25,780 nt of DNA from Bacteroidales bacterium GP3 (GTDB lineage: Bacteria > Bacteroidota > Bacteroidia > Bacteroidales > Muribaculaceae): the NCBI GenBank assembly GCA_001701075.1, contig DAAK01000048.1:1-25780 (forward strand). The letters run 5' to 3'. Positions within the stretch are counted from its first letter, which is position 1; every line of letters begins with the position of its first letter. The position numbers were made by a program, and so were the translations under genes. Shown piece by piece: positions 16,083 through 24,112 of this stretch. The notes beneath the pieces were generated by a model. It saw nothing but the letters and a program-made list of their open reading frames with translations, was not told the origin of the DNA and ran no database searches.

Positions 16083-16784
16083 TTAAATTGGACGGCCATA
16101 ATAGTAGAGAGTCCAGGCGTCACGGGCGTAGCCATTTGGAAGGATCTCGAAAGTTGCGGGATCGGCTCCCGGAAGTACTCGGCCAAGATAGTAGACATTC
16201 CATGCATCACGGGCGTAGCCATAGTCGAGAATTTGGAAGGTCGGGATATTTACGCCACTCATGATAAGGCCATTGAAGATTACATTGTAAGCTCCGATAA
16301 CGTATGCAAGATTCGGGTTGGGAATCGGCGGAACGTATGGTCTGGGATTACGCGGAGGTATTGGGCGAAGGTGAGGAGGTGGAGGAGTCGGTCGTGATGG
16401 ACGGAATCCTGCTCCGGCACCGGGACGGTAATCGTGATGATGTCCTCCTCCATGTCCGGGACGATAACCATCATGTCCTCCCCCATGTACGGGATTATAT
16501 CCACCGTGATTTCCATTGTTTCCGGGTCTTGATCCATTGTTATGGTTGCCATTATTTCCGGGTCTTTGTCCGTTATTATAGTTTCCATTATTGCCTGGAC
16601 GGTTGGGAGTATTCCCCGGTCTATTTCCGTTATTGTGGTTACCGCTGTTTCCCGGGCGATGATTACCACGGTTCTGCTCGGTTTTATTGCCACCGTGATT
16701 ATTCCCGCGGCGGTTGCCGTCAGCGTTCATGCTACCAATTCCTAATGAGAGGGAGAGAGCCACGATAAGTAAAATTTTCTTCAT
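16083..16784 (-). CDS. Exported Gly/Asn/Pro-rich protein with C-terminal DKNYY-like repeats
   Basis: A 233-residue protein. Residues 1-21 form a signal peptide (MKKILLIVALSLSLGIGSMNA), so it is exported. Residues about 22-100 are low complexity, with near-tandem units RPGNNGNYNNGQ, RPGNNGNHNNGS and RPGNNGNHGG. Residues 100-125 are Gly/His-rich with an HHH run and could bind metal. A Pro-rich linker (about 126-157) follows, then two copies of a module seen in the DKNYY family, NIPTFQILDYGYARDAWNVYYLGR and DPATFEILPNGYARDAWTLYYYGR. It is probably an envelope or surface protein; no enzyme motif is seen. It stands alone, between EF-G2 and the DUF1846 gene, with repeat tracts straight after its stop codon. 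Confidence 0.8.
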   Translation of the reverse strand: MKKILLIVALSLSLGIGSMNADGNRRGNNHGGNKTEQNRGNHRPGNSGNHNNGNRPGNTPNRPGNNGNYNNGQRPGNNGNHNNGSRPGNNGNHGGYNPVHGGGHDGYRPGHGGGHHHDYRPGAGAGFRPSRPTPPPPHLRPIPPRNPRPYVPPIPNPNLAYVIGAYNVIFNGLIMSGVNIPTFQILDYGYARDAWNVYYLGRVLPGADPATFEILPNGYARDAWTLYYYGRPI

Positions 16785-16881
16785 AACTCAGTTGGTATTA
16801 TGGAGACTCGGTGTTAGCTTCGTCTGCCGGTTAATGATTGTATACTATTTAGAGTGAAAAGGTGGCAATAAGTTTAAAATC

Positions 16882-16889
16882 CAAAAATA
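16882..16889 (-). promoter_or_regulatory. Possible -7 element of the exported Gly/Asn-rich protein gene
   Basis: The minus strand reads TATTTTTG, fitting TAnnTTTG, but no correctly spaced -33 box is seen and the leader would be nearly 100 nt. AT-rich sequence makes chance matches likely. Confidence 0.3.
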
Positions 16890-16945
16890 AATTAACCAAT
16901 TTTCACAAGAACCATACTTGCGGAGTGAAAAACAACTCAAAATGT

Positions 16946-16981
16946 GAAATCCGGCTCACCACAATGTGTAAACCGGATTTC
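16946..16981 (-). terminator. Likely terminator of the EF-G2 gene
   Basis: A 9-bp perfect stem, GAAATCCGG (16946-16954) with CCGGATTTC (16973-16981), encloses an 18-nt loop about 55 nt after the EF-G2 stop. On the minus strand ACATTTTGAGTTGTTTTTC follows, a broken T tract, so termination strength is uncertain. Confidence 0.6.
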
Positions 16982-17011
16982 TCAAGATAAGTTAGTGGGT
17001 TATATATATTA

Positions 17012-17046
17012 GTTTTCAGTTTTCAGTCTTCAGTCTTTAGTCTTCG
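17012..17046. repeat. Heptanucleotide tandem tract across the EF-G2 stop codon
   Basis: Five 7-bp units in exact register: GTTTTCA, GTTTTCA, GTCTTCA, GTCTTTA, GTCTTCG. The EF-G2 stop codon (17037-17039) lies in the fourth unit, so the last unit is coding. The consensus is the same as that of the tract at 15971. Confidence 0.85.
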
Positions 17047-19193
17047 GTCTGAGATTCAGCGTAAGCCTTAAGGAGCTTCTCCTGAACATCACCAGGAACG
17101 AGTTCATAGCCTGCAAATTCCATAGAGAATGAACCACGACCACCAGTGATGGAGCTAAGAGCGGTGCTGTAGCTTGCCATTTCCTTCAAAGGCACCTTAG
17201 CCTGAAGTTTCTGGATACCATGTTCAGCGTCCATACCCATGATGATGGCACGACGTCCTTGGAGTTCGCTCATCACATCACCGAGGTAATCATCCGGAAC
17301 AAGCACTTCTACATCGTAGATAGGTTCAAGAATCTTTGGATTAGCCTCACGGAATGCCTGAGAGAAAGCATTACGCCCGGCGAGACGGAAGGAAATTTCA
17401 TTTGAATCAACAGGGTGCATCTTGCCGTCGTAGATCATCACGCGCACGTCGCGAGCGTAGCTACCTGTCAGAGGACCTTGTTCCATGCGGTCCATAAGGC
17501 CTTTCACGATAGCCGGGATGAAGCGCGCATCAATAGCGCCACCGACGATACAGTTGTAGACAACAATCTTACCACCCCACTCAAGAGGAATTTCCTGCTT
17601 GTCGCGGACATTCATCTTGTATTCCTGACTGCCGAATTTGTAGCTATCAGGTTCGGGCATACCTTCAGTGTAAGGTTCGATGATCAAGTGAACTTCGCCA
17701 AACTGACCACTACCACCAGACTGCTTCTTATGGCGATAATCAGCGCGGGCAGCCTTTGTTATAGTCTCGCGATAAGGAATCTTCTGCTCTTCAAATGTGA
17801 TAGGAAGCTTATCATTGTTCTCGATTCTCCATTTAAGAGTGCGGAGGTGGAATTCGCCCTGACCCTTAACGAGAGTCTGCTTAAGTTCCTTGCTTTGCTC
17901 GATGATCCAAGTAGGATCTTCCTCGTGCATACGTGTAAGGATACCGGCAAGTTTCTCTGCATCGCTTTCAGTGACTGGCTTGATGGCACGAGTATACTTA
18001 GGAGCGGGATACTTGATGAAGTCGAACTTATATTCGCAACCCTTCTCATCAAGGGTATTACCTGTACGGACATCCTTAAGCTTAACAGCGGCACCTATAT
18101 CACCAGCTTCCATAGCTTCGATCGGAGTACGGATCTGACCACATACTGTGAATATCTGAGCGAGACGTTCCTTGCCACCTCTATCAACGTTTTCGAGGTC
18201 AGCACCAGCCTTAAGAGTACCGCTCATCACCTTGAAGTAGGACACTTCACCGATATGCGGTTCTACGGAAGTCTTGAAGAAGAATACGCTGAGAGGACCG
18301 TTAGCATCGGGCTTAACAGACACACCGTCAACAGTCTCTGGAGCAGGCATATCGTCAACAAAAGGACAAACGTTGCCAAGGAATTCCATCATGCGGCGAA
18401 CACCCATATCCTTGCCAGCGCTGAGGCAGATAACAGGGAATATCGAGCGTTCAACGAGACCTTTTCTGATACCCATACGGAGATCATCCTCGGTAAGCGG
18501 CTCATCACCGAAAAACTTATCCATGAGACCTTCGTCGTTAGCAGCAGCTGCTTCCACGAGGATTCCGTTGAGTTCTTTAGCTTTTTCCAACTGATCAGCC
18601 GGAATCTCAGAGATAGTTGGCACGCCACCGTCAGGACCCCATTCATATTTCTTCATCAGAAGCACGTCAATGATAGCATTGAAGCCAGGGCCAGCGTTTA
18701 TAGGATACTGAATTGCCACGACATTATTGCCGAAATGCTCACGGAGCTGTTCCATAACGTTGTCGTAGTCAACCTTCTCGCCATCCATCTTGTTGAGTGC
18801 GAAGATGACAGGTTTATTAAGCTTTGAAGCAGTTCGAACAATATTTTCAGTTCCGACTTCCACGCCATATTCAGCATCGACAGTCACTACACCTATATCA
18901 GTGACACCAAGAGCTGTATAGGCATTACCGATGAAGTCATCAGCACCCGGACAGTCAATGATGTTGAGTTTCTTATTGTTGAATTCAGCGGCAAACACTG
19001 TGGAGAATACAGAATAGCCGTATTCCTTTTCTACTGGGAAGTAATCTGAGACAGTGTTGCCGCCAGCGACAGTACCGCGACGCTTAATCACACCACACTC
19101 GAAAAGCATAGACTCGGCAAGGGTGGTCTTGCCTGACCCCTTAGAACCAAGGAGTGCTATGTTTTTGATTTCGTTAGTTTTGTAGACCTTCAT
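17037..19193 (-). CDS. fusA2: Elongation factor G paralogue, EF-G2 type
   Basis: A 718-residue protein with the whole EF-G architecture: G domain, domain II, then domains III-V (domain IV with KQSGGSGQFGEVHLIIEP; C-terminal ILEPIYDVEVLVPDDYLGDVMSELQGRRA). The P-loop GSKGSGKTT (16-24) and NKMD (134-137) are kept. Switch I reads EKEYGYSV instead of the canonical ERGITI, and G3 reads DCPGADD instead of DTPGHVD, so the catalytic His is absent. This matches the Bacteroides EF-G2, which has been described as translocating without GTP hydrolysis and as needed during carbon limitation and gut colonisation (family knowledge, not shown here). It is not the housekeeping EF-G, as no str-operon ribosomal genes flank it. 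It appears monocistronic. Confidence 0.88.
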   Translation of the reverse strand: MKVYKTNEIKNIALLGSKGSGKTTLAESMLFECGVIKRRGTVAGGNTVSDYFPVEKEYGYSVFSTVFAAEFNNKKLNIIDCPGADDFIGNAYTALGVTDIGVVTVDAEYGVEVGTENIVRTASKLNKPVIFALNKMDGEKVDYDNVMEQLREHFGNNVVAIQYPINAGPGFNAIIDVLLMKKYEWGPDGGVPTISEIPADQLEKAKELNGILVEAAAANDEGLMDKFFGDEPLTEDDLRMGIRKGLVERSIFPVICLSAGKDMGVRRMMEFLGNVCPFVDDMPAPETVDGVSVKPDANGPLSVFFFKTSVEPHIGEVSYFKVMSGTLKAGADLENVDRGGKERLAQIFTVCGQIRTPIEAMEAGDIGAAVKLKDVRTGNTLDEKGCEYKFDFIKYPAPKYTRAIKPVTESDAEKLAGILTRMHEEDPTWIIEQSKELKQTLVKGQGEFHLRTLKWRIENNDKLPITFEEQKIPYRETITKAARADYRHKKQSGGSGQFGEVHLIIEPYTEGMPEPDSYKFGSQEYKMNVRDKQEIPLEWGGKIVVYNCIVGGAIDARFIPAIVKGLMDRMEQGPLTGSYARDVRVMIYDGKMHPVDSNEISFRLAGRNAFSQAFREANPKILEPIYDVEVLVPDDYLGDVMSELQGRRAIIMGMDAEHGIQKLQAKVPLKEMASYSTALSSITGGRGSFSMEFAGYELVPGDVQEKLLKAYAESQTED

Positions 19194-19261
19194 GGATAAA
19201 TATTTTATGGTTTTTTATTCAGAGAAGAGTGTCAAAACACGACTCTTTCGCGTTTGCGGTC

Positions 19262-19298
19262 GCAATTTAGCAATAATTTTGCAATAATCAGCAATAAA
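19262..19298. repeat. Phased GCAATAA-type repeats upstream of EF-G2
   Basis: GCAATTT, GCAATAA, GCAATAA and GCAATAA begin at 19262, 19270, 19281 and 19291, so the last three are spaced 11 and 10 bp, close to one helical turn. They lie about 70-105 bp before the EF-G2 start codon. No TAnnTTTG box was found in this 272-bp gap for EF-G2. Confidence 0.6.
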
Positions 19299-19340
19299 TT
19301 GATATGTTGTAAAGCATATTTCATAAAAAAAATTAATCAT

Positions 19341-19388
19341 TCAACTTTCGCTGGCGAAAGTTGAGGGTTATAGGGTTATAGGTTATAG
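19341..19388. repeat. 11-bp palindrome followed by GGGTTATA tandem units
   Basis: TCAACTTTCGC (19341-19351) and GCGAAAGTTGA (19354-19364) form a perfect dyad with a 2-nt centre. It is followed at once by GGGTTATA, GGGTTATA, GGTTATA (19365-19387). The element lies between the terminator of the glycogen operon and the EF-G2 promoter region. Confidence 0.75.
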
Positions 19389-19400
19389 AAATGTGAATAA

Positions 19401-19435
19401 AAACAAAGCATCCTGACTTTTAGGAGCCAGGATGC
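19401..19435 (-). terminator. Terminator of the glycogen operon
   Basis: On the minus strand GCATCCTG (19428-19435) pairs with CAGGATGC (19408-19415) around a 12-nt loop, then TTTGTTTTTATT follows. It lies about 30 nt after the phosphorylase stop codon. This is a clear rho-independent terminator. Confidence 0.8.
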
Positions 19436-19465
19436 CATAAATGATATTAGTGTATTCTAATTATC

Positions 19466-22027
19466 TTAGAGCCAGCGGACGTAAGCGAAGTCCATGCGGT
19501 GAGGAAGCATCGGATTCTTCGGATACATACGAAGTGCATAGCGGTAGGTCGCAGCGTCGGTCAGCTTATCGTCGAGCTCATAGGTCACGATAGAACCGTT
19601 GTGAGCTACAATCTTGAGTTGCTTAGTACCAGCGAAGTCAGATACACCGTCATGATCCTTGTAGGCTACGAGTTCAACGCCGATAGAATCACCGAGACCC
19701 TTAGTGTCGAGTGTGCACTTCACAGTGAAGTCACTGCCAGTGTGGTAAGTATTGTTGAGACCCTCGTTGTAGTCAACAGCGAGAACCTCGATCTGATCCC
19801 ACTTAGAGGCAACAGTCTCTTTCCAAGCCACGATCTCACGAGCCTTAGCGAAGTCATGAGCCTTGAGTTCAGCAGAGCGCTTAGCCTCTGGCTCATAGAA
19901 GCGTGAGATGTAGTCGTCAAGCTGACGCTTCATAGTGAAGTGAGGTGCGATGTTTCCGATCGAACGCTTGATATACTGAATCCATTCAGGAGAGTATCCC
20001 TTGTAGTTCTTGTCGTAGTAAAGCGGGATGATCTCGTTTTCAAGCATAGAGTAGATAGTAGCGGCATCGAGCTTGTCCTGCTGAGCTTGATCTGTGAAAG
20101 TACGCTTGTCGGTAAGCGCCCAACCAGCCTTCTCATCGAAGCGATAGCCTTCATACCACCAGCCGTCGAGCACTGAGAAGTTGAGCACACCGTTCATCTC
20201 AGCCTTTTCGCCGGAAGTACCGGAAGCCTCGAGAGGACGAGTCGGGAAGTTAAGCCAAACGTCGACACCAGTCACAAGACGTTTTGCAACTATCATGTTG
20301 TAGTCTTCAAGGAAGATAATCTTGCCGAGGAACTGCGGCATGCGGCTTATCTCCATGATGTGCTTGATAAGTCCCTGACCAGCGCCATCAGCGGGGTGAG
20401 CCTTACCGGAGAATATGAACTGAACTGGGCGCTGCTCGTTGTTGACGATCTTAGCAAGACGATCAAGGTCGTTGAAGAGAAGATGTGCACGCTTGTATGT
20501 TGCGAAACGGCGGGCGAAACCAAAGATAAGTGCATTCGGGTTGATCTTGTCCATGATCTGCATTACGGCAGAAGGATCACCCTGATTGCGGAGCCACTTC
20601 TCGCGGAAGTCGCGGCGAACAAAGTTGATAAACTTGTTCTTCAGTGTCATACGCATATTCCAGATCTCGTCGTCGCCGACTTTGAAGATACCTTCCCAAG
20701 CTTCGGGATTGCTCTGGTCTTCAAACACCTGTGGGCCGAGCTTCTTAGCATAGAAATCCTTCCATTCGGAAGCAGCCCAAGTTGGCATATGCACACCGTT
20801 GGTCACGTAACCGACGTGGCTTTCAGCTGGGTCATATCCTTTCCAGACACCGGCAAACATCTTCTTTGACACTTCACCGTGGAGCCAGCTTACGCCGTTG
20901 GCTTCCTGGCAAGTGTTGAGTGCGAATACACTCATAGAGAACTTCTCGTTGCTATCCGGGTTCTCACGGCCCATGTTCATAAGATCCTGCCAAGAGATAC
21001 CGAGTTTTGCAGGATATTCACCCATATATTTTCCGAAGAGTCCTTCGTCGAAATAGTCGTGGCCTGCAGGCACCGGAGTGTGAACAGTATAGAGAGAGCT
21101 TGCACGAACCACTTCGAGAGCGACGTTGAATGGGAGATGGTCGTTCTGCACGTATTCCACAAGACGCTGGAGGTTGAGAAGAGCAGCGTGTCCCTCGTTA
21201 GCATGGTAGATATCGGTGTGGATGCCAAGCTTATTAAGCATATACATACCGCCGATACCGAGCAGATACTCCTGCTTGATACGGTTTTCCCAGTCGCCGC
21301 CATAGAGTTTGTGAGTGATAGGACGGTCAAGCTCAGAGTTCATGTCGAAGTCAGTATCGAGCAGGTAGAGCTTCATACGACCTACGTTTACACGCCAAAC
21401 GTGGCAATAGATGATACGGCCGGGGAAAGGCACCTCAAGGATCATCGGCTGACCGTCTTCGCCAAGAACAGCCTCGATAGGGAGCTGGTCGAAATTCTGA
21501 GGCTCGTAGTTAGCGATCTGCTGGCCGTCGATGCTGAGGCTCTGCTGGAAATAGCCATAACGATAAAGGAAACCGACAGCAGTCATATTGATGCGGGAGT
21601 CGGAAGCCTGCTTGATATAGTCGCCGGCGAGCACACCAAGACCACCGGAGTAGATCTTGAGGCAAGAGCAAAGACCGTATTCCATAGAGAAATAAGAAAC
21701 TGAAGGAAGGTCATTGCGCATTGGCTGCTTCATATATTCCTTGAAAGACTTGTAGACACTGTCAATGCGGTCCATCCAAGCTTTATCGTTCTGTATTTCC
21801 TGAAATCTTTCGTAGCTGAGTTGCTGAAGGAGCATCACGGGGTTTTCTCCTGTTTTGCGCCAGAGATCGTGGTCAAGGTCACGGAAGAGGTTCTTACCCT
21901 CGCTGTTCCATACCCACCAGAGGTTTTTAGAGATTTCCTCAAGAGGTTGAAGCTTCTTGGGGAGAGAATTAGATACCACCATATTGTGCCATTGAGGCTG
22001 GTTGGTGTTGCTTACTTGAAGTTTCAT
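19466..22027 (-). CDS. glgP: Alpha-glucan (glycogen) phosphorylase, GT35
   Basis: An 853-residue enzyme that releases glucose 1-phosphate from alpha-1,4-glucans with phosphate, using pyridoxal phosphate. It matches the shorter alpha-glucan phosphorylase subgroup rather than the muscle or E. coli type: the PLP lysine is Lys608 in EASGTSGEKAEMNGVLNFSVLDGWW. Other conserved parts are SYFSMEYGL and YSGGLGVLAGDYIKQASD (111-142), YHANEGHAALL (274-284), GYVTNGVHMPTW (406-417) and FARRFATYKRAHLLF (504-518). It has no signal peptide and is cytoplasmic. It starts 23 bp after the stop of the glycogen synthase gene on the same strand, so the two form an operon for glycogen synthesis and mobilisation. A terminator follows. 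Assignment is secure. Confidence 0.95.
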   Translation of the reverse strand: MKLQVSNTNQPQWHNMVVSNSLPKKLQPLEEISKNLWWVWNSEGKNLFRDLDHDLWRKTGENPVMLLQQLSYERFQEIQNDKAWMDRIDSVYKSFKEYMKQPMRNDLPSVSYFSMEYGLCSCLKIYSGGLGVLAGDYIKQASDSRINMTAVGFLYRYGYFQQSLSIDGQQIANYEPQNFDQLPIEAVLGEDGQPMILEVPFPGRIIYCHVWRVNVGRMKLYLLDTDFDMNSELDRPITHKLYGGDWENRIKQEYLLGIGGMYMLNKLGIHTDIYHANEGHAALLNLQRLVEYVQNDHLPFNVALEVVRASSLYTVHTPVPAGHDYFDEGLFGKYMGEYPAKLGISWQDLMNMGRENPDSNEKFSMSVFALNTCQEANGVSWLHGEVSKKMFAGVWKGYDPAESHVGYVTNGVHMPTWAASEWKDFYAKKLGPQVFEDQSNPEAWEGIFKVGDDEIWNMRMTLKNKFINFVRRDFREKWLRNQGDPSAVMQIMDKINPNALIFGFARRFATYKRAHLLFNDLDRLAKIVNNEQRPVQFIFSGKAHPADGAGQGLIKHIMEISRMPQFLGKIIFLEDYNMIVAKRLVTGVDVWLNFPTRPLEASGTSGEKAEMNGVLNFSVLDGWWYEGYRFDEKAGWALTDKRTFTDQAQQDKLDAATIYSMLENEIIPLYYDKNYKGYSPEWIQYIKRSIGNIAPHFTMKRQLDDYISRFYEPEAKRSAELKAHDFAKAREIVAWKETVASKWDQIEVLAVDYNEGLNNTYHTGSDFTVKCTLDTKGLGDSIGVELVAYKDHDGVSDFAGTKQLKIVAHNGSIVTYELDDKLTDAATYRYALRMYPKNPMLPHRMDFAYVRWL

Positions 22028-22050
22028 AAATATTCTATTTAGTTTTTTTC

Positions 22051-23841
22051 TTATTTATCAGAGTTACATCTTTTATTGCGGTTTTGCTCAGCGACCTTGA
22101 ATGCTTCATCATATTTTGCGATGAAGAGTTTCCAGTCAGCAAGAGCGGCAGTAGCTGAAGCAGCCTTGGAGCAAGCAGCCACGGTCTTTTTGTCAGCGCC
22201 GGAGAATGCCTCAAGAGTGTGGGCAATCGCCTTGACAGTATCCCAGTAGCTATTGTCATTACGTGGAGCCACAACTGTACCGGTCTTTAAGAGTGATTCA
22301 ATTGGAGAATCAATCTTTTCACCGGCCACATCCGATTCCACCCATTGTCCGAAACCGGACTTGTCGGTAGTCACCGTCGGCACACCGAAAGCGATGCTTT
22401 CGAGCGGAGTATAGCCCCATGGTTCATAATATGAGGCAAACACCGTAATGTCGAGAGCCGGAAGAATATCGTAGTATGAAATGTTGACGATTCCATCAGC
22501 GCCATCCAGATAGCAAGGGATGAAGATAGTCTTCACCTGACCGTTTCCTGCAAGTTGGCCTTCCCATTCAAGTTGACCGATACGGCAACATGCCTTATCG
22601 GAATCCTCATTGTTGAGCCTGTGGGTCAGATAATCGGGAGACACCTTCATGTCACCTTCTTGGTAGAGATCGATGAGGAGCTCACCATTGGGTTCTTTCA
22701 CCCAAGCCGGCACGAGCACAAGGGCAAGGATATCACGGCGTGATGCAGCTCCAGACCTTGAAAGCTCAGCCATAGAGTCGAGGAAAACGTCAAGACCCTT
22801 GTTGCGATATTCATTGCGGCCGGAGGTAGCGATGATAAGAGTCTGATCGCTCCATTTCTTGCCAGTCATCTTCTCTGCAATTTCAAGCAGACGTTTTCTG
22901 CCGGCATTGCGGAGGATGGTATAATTGCGTTTTGAGGGAACGAAATCAGGTTCAAAACCGTTTGGAGTCACCACATCGGGACGCTTGTCGAGCAACTGGG
23001 CACATTCATCGGCAGTAAGCGAGCTTACCGCTGTGAAGCAGTCGGCATTCATGGCAGCTGCCTTTTCCACGGAGTGCTTTGCCTCCATGTTGAGTTCGCG
23101 CGCCATCTGGTCGCCGTTGTAACCGGAGAAATATTCATAAAGATTCTTGCCGTTTCCGCAAATGGAGCGACCGATAGAAGTGGCGTGGGTAGTGAAAAGG
23201 CTTGCAGCCTCGGGCATTATCTTGCGTAGCCAGAGGAGTCCCATGCCAGTGGTCCATTCATTGAAATGGGCAAGCACATTGGCATCTTCTGCACCGAGAT
23301 GCTTTGTGAGGGCTTGCATCGTGATGGCAGCAGCCACACCGAAAGCGCAACCTTCGGGATAGTCGCCGTAGCAATGAAGGGAATCGACACCAAACATGCG
23401 CCACATCTCACCATATATATCATTAAGGGCCGGATAAACGCCTTCAAACTTAATGAGAACGACTATCGGCGAACCCGGGACATCCCAACGGCCAGCGCGG
23501 AGAGTGATGCCATAAGGGAGTTCAAGTTTATTAGCAGATTTCAGAAGAGTCTTAGTTTCTTTAAAATAAGGAGATGGATTGTCATCAGTCCAGACATCGG
23601 GACCGATGAATATAAGATTATCGCCAAACTGCTCTTTCAGCACACGTGCCTTAGTGGAAAGAACGGTATAAATACCGCCAATTTTGTTGCAAACTTCCCA
23701 ACTTGTCTCGAAAAGCAGTTTATCGGGGAAGCCAAGAGGCTCATTCACAGACTTTTTACCTTTACCTTTCGTAGTCTTGCAGTCGCTCTTCTGAGCCTTG
23801 CAAGGAGATTTGGAGGAGAGTGACTTTTGTTCTTTTTTCAT
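22051..23841 (-). CDS. Glycogen synthase, GT3 (eukaryote-like) family
   Basis: A 596-residue glycosyltransferase of GT-B fold. The start LLFETSWEVCNKIGGIYTVLSTKA (43-66), HFNEWTTG (192-199), SGRNEYRNKGLD (340-351) and especially YYEPWGYTPLESIAFGVPTVTTDKSGFG (471-498, with the acceptor-side glutamates Glu473 and Glu481) resemble yeast and animal GT3 glycogen synthases more than bacterial GT5 GlgA. It extends alpha-1,4-glucan chains from a sugar nucleotide; GT3 enzymes typically use UDP-glucose, but the donor here is not provable. Residues 1-31 form a Lys/Ser-rich tail (about 35% Lys) of unknown use, and a later start cannot be excluded. It is the first gene of the glycogen operon. I leave glgA out as a symbol because that name usually means GT5. 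Confidence 0.92.
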   Translation of the reverse strand: MKKEQKSLSSKSPCKAQKSDCKTTKGKGKKSVNEPLGFPDKLLFETSWEVCNKIGGIYTVLSTKARVLKEQFGDNLIFIGPDVWTDDNPSPYFKETKTLLKSANKLELPYGITLRAGRWDVPGSPIVVLIKFEGVYPALNDIYGEMWRMFGVDSLHCYGDYPEGCAFGVAAAITMQALTKHLGAEDANVLAHFNEWTTGMGLLWLRKIMPEAASLFTTHATSIGRSICGNGKNLYEYFSGYNGDQMARELNMEAKHSVEKAAAMNADCFTAVSSLTADECAQLLDKRPDVVTPNGFEPDFVPSKRNYTILRNAGRKRLLEIAEKMTGKKWSDQTLIIATSGRNEYRNKGLDVFLDSMAELSRSGAASRRDILALVLVPAWVKEPNGELLIDLYQEGDMKVSPDYLTHRLNNEDSDKACCRIGQLEWEGQLAGNGQVKTIFIPCYLDGADGIVNISYYDILPALDITVFASYYEPWGYTPLESIAFGVPTVTTDKSGFGQWVESDVAGEKIDSPIESLLKTGTVVAPRNDNSYWDTVKAIAHTLEAFSGADKKTVAACSKAASATAALADWKLFIAKYDEAFKVAEQNRNKRCNSDK

Positions 23842-23896
23842 ATCGCATGCATATTCCCGAAGTAATTCATAATCCGGGTTAGTACTTTCAAGGGTG

Positions 23897-23928
23897 CAAA
23901 ATTACAAAAAAAATGGGTAATCTGCAAG
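23897..23928 (-). promoter_or_regulatory. Promoter of the glycogen operon
   Basis: The minus strand has CTTG (23925-23928, one mismatch from TTTG), a 20-nt spacer and TAATTTTG (23897-23904). The leader to the glycogen synthase ATG is about 50 nt. Confidence 0.65.
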
Positions 23929-24033
23929 TATTTCGGGAATTGATAGCTAATTTTTATATGATTTAATAGAAATTATATATCGATGGCAGAAGTACTAAGG
24001 TCTTTTAACCTCCATTCCAGAATTTAGGCTTAT

Positions 24034-24094
24034 AAAAAAATGTTGTCAGGAGTGCCAAAATAGTACAAAATTTCCCATTTCAACACTCCTGACA
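24034..24094 (-). terminator. Likely terminator of the fimbrillin gene
   Basis: A perfect 11-bp inverted repeat, TGTCAGGAGTG (24044-24054) and CACTCCTGACA (24084-24094), encloses a 29-nt loop. On the minus strand the hairpin is followed by ACATTTTTTTAT (seven T at 24034-24040). It lies about 110 nt after the fimbrillin stop. The large loop is unusual for a simple terminator. Confidence 0.6.
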
Positions 24095-24112
24095 GATTTT
24101 TGGAGACTTATT

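Noticed and set aside
15971..17046. CRISPR array
   Set aside because: Repeat units are 7-9 bp with no spacers of 25-40 bp and no cas genes, so this is tandem repetition.
17415..18827. 470-codon open frame on the plus strand, opposite EF-G2
   Set aside because: It is wholly antisense to a well-conserved gene, shows no recognisable domain, and is a codon-bias shadow.
20879..21703. 274-codon plus-strand frame opposite the glycogen phosphorylase gene
   Set aside because: Antisense shadow of a conserved GT35 gene; no domain and no promoter.
24044..24094. Insertion sequence or MITE bounded by 11-bp inverted repeats
   Set aside because: The element would be only 51 bp, no flanking target duplication is evident, and the T-run fits a terminator better; kept only as an alternative.
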